Shown here: positions 34,781 through 45,659 of the stretch, piece by piece
Numbering within the stretch: position 1 is the stretch's first letter
Layout of the letters: the number at the start of each line of letters is the position of its first letter
DNA from: Strongylocentrotus purpuratus
Lineage: Eukaryota; Echinodermata; Echinoidea; Camarodonta; Strongylocentrotidae
Assembly (NCBI RefSeq): GCF_000002235.5
Contig: NW_022145615.1
Span: 16,478,712-16,542,711 of the forward strand
DNA length: 64,000 bases
Direction: 5' to 3'
Position numbers and translations under genes: made by a program
Notes under the pieces: generated by a model
The model's input: only the letters and a program-made list of their open reading frames with translations
Database searches by the model: none
What the model was told of the DNA's origin: nothing

Positions 34781-35215
34781 TTTGATATCCCCGATTACGT
34801 GGTAAAGTTCTCGCACATGTTTGATATCCCCGATTACGTGGTAAAGTTCTCGCACATGTTTGATATCCCCGATTACGTGGTAAAGTTCTCGCACATGTTT
34901 GATATCCCCGATTACGTGGTAAAGTTCTCGCACATGTTTGATATCCCCGATTACGTGGTAAAGTTCTCGCACATATGTTTGATATCCCCGATTACACGGT
35001 AAAGTCCTCGCACATCTTTGATATCCCTGATTACTGTTTGATATCCCCGATTACTTGGTAAAGTTCTCACACATGTTTAATATCCCCGATTACACGGTAC
35101 AGTTCTCACACATGTTTAATATCCCAGATTACACGGTAAAGTTCTCCCACATAATATATCCCCGTTTCCACCGTAAAATCTTCACACAATATTTTGATAT
35201 CGCCAATTTTACGGG
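34781..35215 (+). repeat. 39-bp minisatellite, about 11 copies
   Basis: The unit contains TTTGATATCCCCGATTACG and GGTAAAGTTCTCGCACATG. The first four to five copies are essentially identical; later ones decay. Thirty-nine is divisible by three, so the perfect part stays open on both strands, giving repeated MFDIPDYVVKFSH and its antisense HVRELYHVIGDIK. Flanking frames stop quickly and no gene context is visible, so translation is unlikely. Confidence 0.95.
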
Positions 35216-35393
35216 GAAATACTCTGCAACTTAAGGTTCATTGAACAAAACCAGGGCGGCACTACATGGGAGGGGCAGGGCGCGACCGCCCCTTATATGT
35301 GCTCAAAAATATAAAATAAAAAAAACTACAGAAGAGAAAAGAAGAAAAAGATGAGGGAGAAGGAAGAAGAGTATAAGAAAAGAGAGGACTGGG

Positions 35394-35480
35394 TCATACA
35401 ACCACTGGCGTACTGGTGGGGGGGGGGGGCTTGGGGGGGGGAGGGGGGCGCCAGCCCCTCCCCCCCCCCAAATAAAATTG
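35394..35480. mobile_element. hAT-like poly-G end fragment
   Basis: CACTGGCGTACTGGTGGGG leads into long G-runs, GGCGCCAGCC and a C-run. The same end, CAGTACGCCAGTG in reverse, occurs at 43093-43107. No opposite end or target duplication was found. A second candidate end, CAGGGCGGCACTAC, lies at about 35254. Confidence 0.4.
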
Positions 35481-35809
35481 AACCATGACTTATTTTCACA
35501 AGTAATGTATAAATGTTCGTGATATCACATGATTTTCAACAAAATGCTAATTTCTCCATTATTTCTTGCAAACTGACCTATTCCCAAATAGCCAGGAAGA
35601 GCATATGTTTTTTTATAGTCACTAAGGGCCTTATAGTGGCCACGAACAGTAACACTAATTCCTTTCCAGAAGCTACTGTGCAAAGCACTGCCGGGAGATA
35701 ACATGCTACCCACCACTCGGGCTGAGAATGGACAGATTTGCGAACGAGCGTTCCATACTTACATCATGTAACACTGCACATATACCGTTAAGGGGCCCAT
35801 TGGGGAAAT

Positions 35810-37215
35810 TGAATTCAGACAAGATTAAAAGTAGAGAACGGTACAACGAATCGTCTTCTTTCTCTAATAATTAAATGAAACGGCAAAGCTTCCGCACTTA
35901 GCGGGAGGGGCAACTAATTTCAGACTAGGATTAAGAGTCGAGAACGGTACAACGAATCGTCTTAATCTTTCTCTAATAATTAATGAAACGCGAAAATGAT
36001 TTCAGACATAGGATTAAGAGTAATAATTAAATGAAACGAAAAAGCTTCCGCGCTTCGCCTGGGAGGGGGGGGGGGGGGGGAACTGAATTCAGACAAAGAC
36101 ACAATAAAACGATTCGTCTTCTTTCTCTAATAATTTAATGAAACTTGAAAGCTTCCGCGCGTTTCGCGCGAGAAGGGCGAAAATGAATTCAGATAAGGAC
36201 TAATAGTAATAATTTATTGAAACGTCAAAGCTTCCGCGCTTTGCGCGAAGGGGGGGGGGACGGAATTCAGACAAGGATTAAGAGTCGAGAACGGTTCAAC
36301 AGTAGGCTAAAATGAATCGTCTTCTTTCTCTATGAATTTAATGAAACGCGAAACTGATTTCAGACATAGGATTAAGAGTAATAATTAAATGAAATGAAAT
36401 AGCTTCCGCGCTTCGAGTGGGAGGGGGGGGGGGGGACTGAATTCAGACAAAGACACAATAAAACGATTCGTCTTCTTTCTCTAATAATTTAATGAAACTT
36501 GAAAGCTTCCGCGTGTTTCGCGCGGGATGGGCGAAAATGAATTCAGACAAGGACTAATAGTAATAATTTATTGAAACGTCAAAGCTTCCACATTTCGCGC
36601 GGGCGGGGGAGGGGGACTGAATTCAGACAAGGATTAAGAGTCGAGACCGGTATAATGAATCGTAATATTTCTATAATAATTAAATGAAACGTCATAGCTT
36701 CCGCGCTTCGCGCGGGAGGGGCGAAACAAGAATTAAGAATCGAGAACGGTACAACGGATCGTCTTCTTTCTCTAATAGTTTAATGAAGTGTCAAGGCTTC
36801 CGCGCCTTGCGCGGGAGGGGGGCAAACTTAATTTAGACAAGAACACGATACAACGAATCGTCTTCTTTCTCTAATAATTTAATGACACATGAAAGCTTCA
36901 GCGCTTCACGCGGGATGAGCGAAAATGAATTCAGACAAGGATTAAGAGTAATAATGTATTGAAACGTCAAAGCTTCCGCGCTTAGCGCGGGAAGGGGGGA
37001 ACTGAATTCAGACAAGGATTAAGAGTCGGGACCGGTACAATGAATCGTCTTCTTTCTCTAATAATTAAATGAAACGTCTTAGCTTCCGAGCTTTGCGCGG
37101 GAGGGGCGAAACAAGCTTTAAGAGTCAAGAACAGTACAACGGATCGTCTTCTTTTTCTAATAATTTAATGAAGTGTCAAAGCTTCCGCGCTTCGCCGGGA
37201 GGGAGAAAAACTGAA
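35810..37215 (-). repeat. Tandem array of about 100-bp hairpin monomers, inverted (array 3)
   Basis: About thirteen monomers of the array 1 family on the opposite strand: GAATTCAGACAAGGATTAAG, ACGGTACAACGAATCGTCTT, AATTTAATGAAACG, then AAGCTTCCGCGCTTCGCGCG and a G-run. Hairpins lie near 35887, 36045, 36150, 36230, 36400, 36503, 36583, 36697, 36797, 36893, 36970, 37080 and 37178. Several keep the stem while the loop differs. A 358-bp higher-order repeat is visible: the segment from 35981 recurs from 36339. No gene lies within. Confidence 0.9.
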
Positions 37216-37339
37216 AAATAACTTAGTTCCTGGCTCCGGGTTTAAAGGGTTAAATTTGTAGACATTTGGACATTGGCATTTTTATTTTTGTCGGTAATAA
37301 TATTGGTGGCTCGTTTTGTCGGTAATCGGCGGCCTCTAA

Positions 37340-37392
37340 ACCCTCCCCCCCCCCACCTCCCCCACTGAAAAAGATCTAGCGACGCCCCTGAT
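37340..37392 (-). mobile_element. hAT-like end fragment
   Basis: On the minus strand CAGGGGCGTCGCTAGATC is followed by TTTTTCAGTGGGGGAGG and a G-run, the usual layout of the poly-G hAT-like ends here. It lies about 150 bases beyond array 3 and could be one end of an element that carried that array. No matching 8-bp duplication was found. Confidence 0.4.
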
Positions 37393-37399
37393 GACGACA

Positions 37400-39110
37400 C
37401 AGTTTATACACTCGAGATAATTTTTGCAAGTACTACTGGTGAAGTACCGGACCACCGTCTTTGTGCATTGTGCGGCATCAAAGCATAATTTATTCAACGT
37501 CTCATGACGTGACAGATCACTTTTCTCTAACTTCCAATCAGAAGGCCTCTTTTTTTCCATGAAGGGCCGGTGGACATTAATGCGCCAAATGTGGTTCTCC
37601 GAATTGCAAAAGACCCCTACTCTTTGAAGGGGTAGGAGAAAGCAATCTTACGTCATATTACTCCAGGAAGTGCCTGAAAATGCGTCTAATTTGGTTCTAC
37701 ACTGTCGCTCATAAAGTTGGAATATTTTTTTCTTATTCCAATTTATGGAATTATTTTAAAAATAATTTAAAAATAATAGATCTAGATAATAGTATACATT
37801 CTCAGATTTAATTTAAAAATAATTTGCCAATGTGCTTTTTGCGTGACTGCTAAAGCATGTGTATGCTACTATGCTTATCAACTAGGGGACCTATGCCCTT
37901 AAGTCATAAATGACAGTAATGAGGATTAATGCCACACAAAAGGGCACTAATATAGCACATCGACACGGTTTTGATCCTGGGGCCTCACAGTTACGAGGCT
38001 ATTGCTTTGTCACTGAACCATGACTGTACGCAGCGGGGGCTAGGGTAGGGGGCAGTTTCCATAAATTAAAAAAACAACAGAAAATGCAATACATTTTCAA
38101 TAATTTATTGCATTTAACCCCGGTGCCTAACATAAAAAAAATTCTGTGTGCCCATGCCTTGAGCCATAATGCATGGCCGTCCAGAGGATTTAAAAGGAAA
38201 CAGAATGCATGTTCAAACAATACTTTAAGTACGGATTTGAATTATGGAACAAAATACAGGCAAAAGTATAAGGATTATGAACAATAGCTGTTTCTTAATA
38301 ATTGTTAGACATCTTTAAATCAAGGAGCTTTCGGAAATAGGCCCATGGTGTTTTGTTCGTTAAATTATTACTTGTTGTACATATTGGAGTTGTCTTCCAA
38401 GAGAGAAATTTTTTTCAATGTTAGTGTTAAGTTAGGAGTGTTACAGAAACAAATTGTTGTTTTTCTTGAGAAAGAGTTATATCTCGTTCATTGAATTTAG
38501 GGATTTCAGTTATATTTGTTTTAAATATGCCTCCAGATTGTCTTCAGATTGTCCGTCCTTCCATACCTCCGTCCATCTGTCTAGCAACTGACCTGTAACA
38601 CACTATCTTACAAACTGATGGAAGGATTCCATTAAATCCGGGAGGTGTCTCACCTCCTTGATTAAATCTATTAACTTACATGTAGGTGTAGTATGTAGAG
38701 TTATGCATGTATATCTAGAATACATTGTGAACACCGTCAAAGAAGATGAATGGATTATCGTCAACCCTGATTTGAGAAGCGACCTATATGGCATGCTCTG
38801 GGATTATAAGTCATATGGCATAAATGTTTCTTATTTTTTGGTAGTATGTTGTTTTGTAGTATGTTGTTGTAACAACCACAGCAACACTTTGCATTTAAAT
38901 TCTTAACATGAGATTGTATTAAGTGTCTTTGAAAAAAGCAATACAAATAAATGTATCAATCAAATTCACCTGTTGAATAATTCACTAATTTTGTACTTTT
39001 TATTTGTATAAAATCTTAATAGAAAGTCTGCAGAAGTGGGTGCAATAATTGTTTCGTACGTCATTTTTGTTGGGGGGGGGGGATGCGCAAGACTGAAGGG
39101 TTAGTTTGTA
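37400..39110. other. Gene-free stretch
   Basis: No family recognised. A hAT-like GTACGCAGCGGGGGC scrap lies near 38027 and a G-run near 39071. Confidence 0.45.
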
Positions 39111-39124
39111 ATGAAGGTGTCAAG

Positions 39125-39400
39125 GCTTCAATGTTTCTTTATTTTTCCACATAATACACATAAACAAATTAGCATGTAATACATGTACAGGTTGAATAAC
39201 AAAATATTAAACATATTTGGGGTAAGAGATGAATAGATTTGACAAATAATTATACAAATAATTTATGTAGAATTTTTACAGTGGTGAAAAAACAAGTGGA
39301 GGAATCTAATAAAAAAGCGTAGCTTGTATTTTATAGACCCCCTTTAATTAAAAAAAAAAGTTATGAATGCTCTGTGATACAAATAAATAGAAAACAAATA
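39125..39400 (-). mobile_element. Possible LINE 3' UTR fragment
   Basis: TTATTTTTCCACATAATACA, AATACATGTACAGG and GAATAACAAAATA resemble the end of the 3' UTR at 21220-21320 in order and composition. No RT-coding part is present. The call rests on that similarity alone. Confidence 0.3.
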
Positions 39401-39510
39401 TGCTTACATTATTTTACCCCCCCCCCCCCCAACGCTACAAAACAAAAGAGGATGTAGCTGACTTGTTATATTGCTGTATGTAAATTAATAACAAGTGATG
39501 ACTTTACTAG

Positions 39511-39513
39511 CAG

Positions 39514-39551
<38 letters not shown>
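39511..39551. repeat. (GA)n microsatellite
   Basis: A near-perfect GA run of about 40 bases. Its reverse-strand serine/leucine frame is not a gene. Confidence 0.95.
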
Positions 39552-39555
<4 letters not shown>

Positions 39556-40507
39556 AGGGATGAGGTATGGACGATTAAGGATGAAGATGATGAAAATGTG
39601 GAATGAAAGATGAGTGGGTGGAGGTTTGGACGCTGTGGCTGAGTGTTCAACCGTTTAATATTATCCTCATCACCCTTTTCATCATGATCATATAATGTTT
39701 TCCTAACGTGTAGCATGCATGGTTCTACCCAAGGTCCTGCTATTCTACCAGAATTTACATGATTGAAACACTATGTTTATCAACTCAGCCAAATTTCTAT
39801 CGCTATTAATAAACATTTAAATCATAACATGGTGTAGGGTGGCCTATACGGGTAAGGTACGGAGCGGCGGGGCTCTAATTTGCAGAGCACAACAAACACA
39901 TCTTCACTCCATGCTTGCATGTGGGGATCTGCCTGGGATTATGCTTGCTTGCAACCTCATGGGTTTATTTGCATATATCTACATAGATTTACATGTACAT
40001 TGTATGGCAACTGTAACTAATAAATATTCAAATAACAGATCATACATGAATATCCATAGATTTCCGTGCATATCAATGAGCTGCTATGAATATTCAATAC
40101 ATTCATACTGTAAAGAACAATAAACCAAAGGATGAACATGAAAGGATAAACGTGGAAGGAGTAATAAAAGAGACTAAAATTGGGGAGAGTGAATATAGCA
40201 CAAGAGCATGAAGAGGGAATGGTGACGGTGATTGAATGTGATGGAAAGAGCAAAATGGAGTTTGATGATAGAAGAATGCAAATAGACATATGGGAAGATA
40301 GGATGCGTTCATACATGCTACAGTACAATGTCCTGTTCAAAATATAGCTCTACAATGGGAAACCAAAATTAATTCGAAACTACAATAAGGTGTATTCTTT
40401 ACAATTTTGATGACAAGTATACAGGATCGAGGCAAACATGCCTTGCATTTTCCTCTTAACTCATGGGGATACTGGATAGTATACGGTGGACCGCTCTGGT
40501 CGGCCTG

Positions 40508-40895
40508 GGTCATGCGCGGATCCAGGGGGCTGAGGGAGCTTCCCCCCCCCCCCGCCAAAAGAGAGAGAGAGGGAGAGAGAGAGTGAAGGAAAAGAAGGGA
40601 AAGGGAAAGACGACAGAAAGGGAAGGAAAGAAGAGGAAGAAGAAGAAAAGAAAACAGGGGGAAGATCAGTTGCGATTTTTTTTTCCCGCCAACAAGGTGC
40701 GCTGGTGCGGATCGGGGGGGGGGGGGCGAGTGGTCATTACCCCTCCCCCCCCCCTCGCCACTAACAAAAAAGAGAGAAAAGGAAGGGAAAATAAAGGGAA
40801 GTGAAAAAAGAAAAAAAGAGAGAGAATTAAGTGATAGAAAACAGAGGAAGAAGACAGGCCCGGAAGAAGAAAGGGAATAGGGAGAAAGTTGAGTT
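40508..40895 (-). mobile_element. hAT-like poly-G/polypurine fragment
   Basis: It starts CATGCGCGGATCCAGG (40511-40526), one base different from the 27142 terminus. Purine-rich modules follow with GATCAGTTGCGATTTT and CCCGCCAACAAGG, the reverse complement of the modules at 29000-29494 and 43100-43640. The other end is missing, so it is truncated near 40895. The 198-codon and 113-codon frames here are low-complexity artefacts. Confidence 0.65.
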
Positions 40896-41090
40896 GCGAT
40901 ATATATATATTTTTTAAGGAAATGTTGTTGCATATTTCTTATACCGTAATATAGAATTTATACATTGAATGTATCAAACATTTAGATGATCATGAATGAT
41001 TCTGTTAACTATTAATGACGGTTATGACCTGTTCATGACACTGTTAATAAATATCATGAATGAATCAAAATAACGTTTAGATACTGTTAA

Positions 41091-41162
41091 CCCTTTGGCT
41101 ACGGGAGCCGGGTGGTCACTGTGATAACTCTATGGGAATGAGTAAATTCAGTAGTCAAAGGG
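41091..41162. mobile_element. 72-bp TTAA MITE, copy 3
   Basis: TTAA at 41087-41090 and 41163-41166 brackets exactly 72 bp. The ends CCCTTTGGCTACGG and GTAGTCAAAGGG are inverse. The interior GGGTGGTCACTGTGATAA matches the copies at 5901 and 13417. Confidence 0.85.
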
Positions 41163-41452
41163 TTAATAAAAGGACTCCCTATTTTCAACAGAGAGGGGAA
41201 ATTCAAATTCTAGCATCTCTTCAAAATATCCATGTTACCAATAAACTTTAGCATGGATATTAGTTTTTTGCAGGCAGAAAGAAACGCAAAAATGATCATG
41301 CATTGGTATGTTAGTGTATCATTAGAATTATTCGTATTGTTTTATTACATCTCGTTAAATATTATGCATTCAAGCTTTTGGAACTTTTTTTGTATTTGTA
41401 TGAAAGAAAGCGTTTGGAACTTATAATGCACATGATGTAATTTTGGTAACCC

Positions 41453-41810
41453 GACACATGCTCCGCCGAAAATTGCTCCGCATGAAGCGACATTTGCTCC
41501 GGTGACATTTGCTCCGACGACATTTGCTCCGCCCAAAAAGTGCCCCGTAAAATACAAATGCTACTACGACAATTATTGCTCCCCCAAAAGTTCCCCGTTG
41601 AAGACAAATGCTCCGCCGACGTATCAGGAGTGCCCCGTAAAAGACAAATGCTCCGACAATAAAATTGCTCTCTGAGCCAAATGTGCCTCGTGGAAGACAT
41701 GAATGCTCCTCTGGCAATTAGTACAATAAATTGCTCTGCCGTCATTTGTTTTGCCTAAAAAGTGCCTTACAGAAGACAAACGCTCAGCCGTTTATTGCTC
41801 TACTCCATAA
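41453..41810 (+). repeat. GCTCCGCCGACATTT short-repeat block, left
   Basis: A run of 13-17-bp words around TTGCTCCGNCGACAT, with interspersed AAAGTGCCCCGTAAAA and AAGACAAATGCTCC. It begins GACACATGCTCCGC and has TTTGCTCCGCCCAAAAAGTG at 41522. These match in inverse order the block at 45505-45651. No protein is encoded; the three overlapping reverse frames are repeat artefacts. Confidence 0.75.
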
Positions 41811-42185
41811 TGTTTAATTAAAAAAATCAAGTTATAGCTCCTTATGCAAGTTCTTCACCGAAAGATAATTACTCCGCTAAAAGTCTGTTTCATGTATTGC
41901 ACATTAGCTGATTCAAAGCTCAAAACTCTCTCTCTCTCTTGCTCCTCCTTTTCCTTTTTACACCCTTTTCTTGTCTTCCTAGCTCTTTTCTTTCCTCTCA
42001 TGCTATTAGTCTTCTTTCATTTTCCTCACTTTTTCTCTTCTCCTCCACTCGAGTTCTATTTCTCTCATGAAATTGTAACATAATGTAGTACATGTAGTAC
42101 ATTCTTGTTTAGATTGGATTTTTCAATAATATCCAGTCCGTTCTCTAAAGATTTATTTTCTTCATTTAAGTGTTTGTAGCTTTAC

Positions 42186-42187
<2 letters not shown>

Positions 42188-42230
<43 letters not shown>
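42188..42230. repeat. (AT)n microsatellite
   Basis: A perfect AT run of about 42 bases. Confidence 0.95.
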
Positions 42231-42233
<3 letters not shown>

Positions 42234-43067
42234 TGAGTAAAGCACCCCGTCTCATTCGAGTACTTTTAATGACTATAAGGGATGAAGAACTAACATCAAA
42301 CTGCAACAAAATGATTTGTGAAAATGGGAATAAGCAGTAAGGTTAAGAACTAAACCATGAAGATAATAAAATAACAGTGTTATTCATTTTCTTTATTCTT
42401 ACCTTTTCAAATAATAATTACAAAAAATGACATCATATATTCAACCAAAAAATCCATAATGCAAATATATTATATCATAAGTTACCATCCTTTTCTGAAA
42501 GAACTGTTTTCACAGTTATCTTCATTATGTTTCAACCTAATTCTTTTACAAACTGTATAGGCCTAATTTCCATGATGCTAATATCATTTTCTACAGATAC
42601 AACTAACCACCTTCTCTTGACTTGAAAGAAGGTTTCGCTTTTTTGGAAGATTGTATCCAAATTAATTGATACTTTGTTTAATTTAAGATTTTTTTTTTAA
42701 CGAAAAATTCTTTTAATAGGTTATGAAATAGAGAAAAGAGAAATGAATCTTGTCAATCTTATTTTAAACTTTGCTCAGTTTATTATCCATAGAAACTATA
42801 TTAGAGAATGTATTGGAAGTGAAAAGCACAGGATACATGCTGTATATTTGATAAAAGAAGCCCCGCCGTTCCGCAGGCCATGACATGTAGGCCTCTAGAT
42901 AAGCATATTTCTTGCCTGACTGTAAATTTAGGAATTTGTCATTTTCCAAAAAACGCATAAAAAAGTACAATTTACTAAAAAGTGAGGAAAAATCTCGGAA
43001 AATTATGTCAATTCAGCAACATTTGTAAATCAACGGTATCGAATTATAGAAATAAATCACTTTCGAA

Positions 43068-43640
43068 TCATATTGGGGGGGGGGAACTCCCCCATCAGTA
43101 CGCCAGTGCCCCCCCCCCCCGATCTACTCCTTGTTGGCGGGAAAAATCGCAACTGATCTCCCCTACCTTTCTTCTTTCTCTTTTTTTTTCTTTCCCTTTC
43201 TCAGCTCTTTCCCTTTCCCTTCCCTTCCTTCTCTCTCTTTTAGGTTTTCGGGGGGGGGGGGGAGAGGCAAGGGCCTTTCGGCTCCCCCGATTCACACGTT
43301 GTTGGCTGGATTAATCGCAGCTGATCTCCCCTTCTTTTTACCCTTTTCTTTTCTTCTTCCTCTTTTTTCCTTCCCTTTATCTCCTCTTTTACTTTTTTCT
43401 TTCCCTTTCCTTCCTTCTCTCTTATTTGTTTTGATGGGGGGGGGGGGGTAACAGCATGGGAGGCAAGGCCTTTTCGGCCCCCTCCCGATCTCCTTCTTCC
43501 CCCTTTCTTTTTTCTTCCTCTTCTTTTTTCCCCTTTCTCTCCTCTTTCCCTTTCCCTTCTTTTCCTTCTCTCTCTCTCTTTTTTTTGCGGGGGGGGGGGG
43601 CAAGGCCCGCTCGGCCCCCTCCCCTGGATCCGCGACTGCT
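43068..43640 (+). mobile_element. hAT-like polypyrimidine/poly-G module cluster
   Basis: Three modules (about 43108-43270, 43283-43445 and 43484-43600) run CTTGTTGGCGGGAAAAATCG, CAACTGATCTCCCC, about 100 bases of CT-rich sequence, a G-run and AGGCAAGGGCCTTTCGGC. The right end is CCTGGATCCGCGACTG (about 43622-43637), two bases from the 29494 terminus. A foreign CAGTACGCCAGTG end sits at the left. No 8-bp duplication could be matched, so the original left end is probably lost. Confidence 0.65.
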
Positions 43641-43649
43641 TGCGCTGCA

Positions 43650-45495
43650 TGCAGAAACGAGTAGTAGTATATGGGACCAAACTCAATTAATTCTGGCATG
43701 AATGTTCAGCCCGAACACTTCAGCTATTTCTTGTCATTACTAATATAAATTATAAAGGCCTTTGACGAGCAACACCTTTCAGGGAACCTTTTAAAAAGTT
43801 ATAACATTCTTCGTAACTGAGAAGGGAAAAAATACGAAAACACACACAAAAAATACTTTTCCCAGGACTTAAGGTTGTCTTTAACCAGTTTGTGGATATG
43901 CATAATCATGCAAGTACAAAGTAGGCCTATTTATGCGTCATTCAGAATTGTCTCAAAAACTAGGCAACACATAAAAAGAACAGGCATCCGAGATATTGAT
44001 CAAAGAATCTTTTAAAAACCAAACTCGAAAACAATAGGATTGAGCACCATACAATTATTAACATATCAAAGAATCTATGCTGATATTGCAAAATATGTAT
44101 AAAAAGGATTGGAAACCATTCTCTTACTCCTGCTAACCGAACAATAGTCAAAACACTCTCGAATGGTGATGCAACAGGCAGCATTATAACATAAAAACAA
44201 TCCTACTTATCAATTGTTGGATGTTAAATATCCTTAATAACAATACAAATCTAGAAAGCAATTACAGCTTAAACAGGAAACGTATGATACATGTGTCAAA
44301 CTGCTCTGAAATAGAAAGATTGAAAAATAAGCTTTACAAATAAATAGGCACCGTTGAACGGGGTGGATGAGAAAACAAATTGGAAAGATGTTTTGGGTAA
44401 TTTGTTTACAAAGTAAGAATGCATACCCATTTCATTTTCTTGATTATTCCCCACATATTTCCAGCTTCCTGGCTTTGACTATCATGCTGTGAATCATCAA
44501 TCAAGTAATATCTCCTCCCGGAGGGAATATGTACATTACTTTAATGTTCTGAAACATGTCTAAATTTTCTTTCTCTTGACCTTCTAGATAATGATCTGAT
44601 TTACATGAAGGCCTCACAAATATGGTGTTTCATAACATTCCTAAGGAAGAAAATGATTGCATTTTGAAAGTGTTATAATCTGTTTCCCTTTAAAGAATCT
44701 TATTTCTGTTATTTTTGTTTAAAAAAACCCGAGGTGAATTGGATCAGGCAAGCATGCAATTATGAATTATACAAAAGAGCTTACATGCAAAAGGCCCTAA
44801 ATCCATTTAAAAAAAATCATTTTGAATTTTTTTACACTGCTAAATAGACTTGCACCATGTGTATCAAACTGACTATTCAATCCAAAAAAAGTTTCAGGAA
44901 GTTTGGACAAAATATATATGAAATTAATGTTCTTTCAAAAGGCCCTAATTCTCCAAGTTGTGTTTAGTAGTGGATAGAGTTCACAACTGTTTGGGTGTTT
45001 GGGGGTGGTGGTGGGGGGAGGGCTCGGGGCAAGGTGGGCAGGGATAAAATTAACCAAAGAAGGGGGTAGATGGTGGATTACCCTAAAGGGGGCAAGGAGC
45101 TCAAAAATCCACAGGAGGGGTACAGTGCACAGGGCAGGGTGTACTATCCCGCAAAGAGGGGCAGAAGGTGACAAGTGGATTTACTCCAAAATAGCTAAAG
45201 TGGATTTAGGTCCTTTTGCAACAAAACTCTTCATATTTTGGGGGTATAACATACCTACAGCAAGGGATTATACAGCATCACATGCACTACTATAGTACAA
45301 ATATACTGATATTGCAAATGGCTATATGGAGGTATTAAACAACTGGTTAGCCGGATAACATTTGAACGGCATCTCCAGAACAGACATTTTCAGGCATCTT
45401 AAGAAAGCTTTTGAAATATCCGGCAAACAATATGTCATATCTTCTCTTAAAAAATCAATTCAAAGAGAGCATAGGCATGTTCCTAGTAAGAATAT
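43650..45495. other. Gene-free stretch
   Basis: Mostly AT-rich and unrecognised. A G-rich segment at 44990-45140 keeps frames open on both strands, but they show no family features. Confidence 0.45.
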
Positions 45496-45504
45496 CCAGT
45501 GAAC

Positions 45505-45651
45505 TTTTTGGGCGGAGCAACTGTCGGCGGAGCAAATGTCGGCGGAGCATATGACGTCGGAGCAAATGTCGCGGAGCAAATGTCGCGGAGCAATTGTCGC
45601 GTTTTGCGGAGTAAATGTCGGCGGAGCAATCGTCAGCGGAGCATGTGTCAT
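45505..45651 (-). repeat. GCTCCGCCGACATTT short-repeat block, right (inverted)
   Basis: About nine copies of a 13-16-bp unit seen as GTCGGCGGAGCAAAT. It begins ACTTTTTGGGCGGAGCAA and ends GCGGAGCATGTGTC. These are reverse complements of TTTGCTCCGCCCAAAAAGT and GACACATGCTCCGC in the block at 41453. The two blocks therefore face each other across about 4 kb. Confidence 0.8.
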
Positions 45652-45659
45652 GGATTCGT

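Noticed and set aside
35254-35480. Complete hAT-like element between CAGGGCGGCACTAC and the C-run
   Set aside because: No inverse partner end and no 8-bp duplication could be matched, so only end fragments are annotated.
40337-40933. 198-codon open frame, the longest in the window
   Set aside because: It is a serine/phenylalanine/leucine-rich translation of CT-rich modules of a hAT-like repeat, with mirror frames on the other strand. No domain is present.
41345-41745. Three overlapping frames with repeated GANV and SSEQM-type words
   Set aside because: Direct consequence of the 15-bp GCTCC repeat. All frames of the repeat are open.
43240-43699. 148- and 135-codon lysine/arginine-rich frames
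   Set aside because: The same polypurine modules in two frames; these are not basic nuclear proteins.
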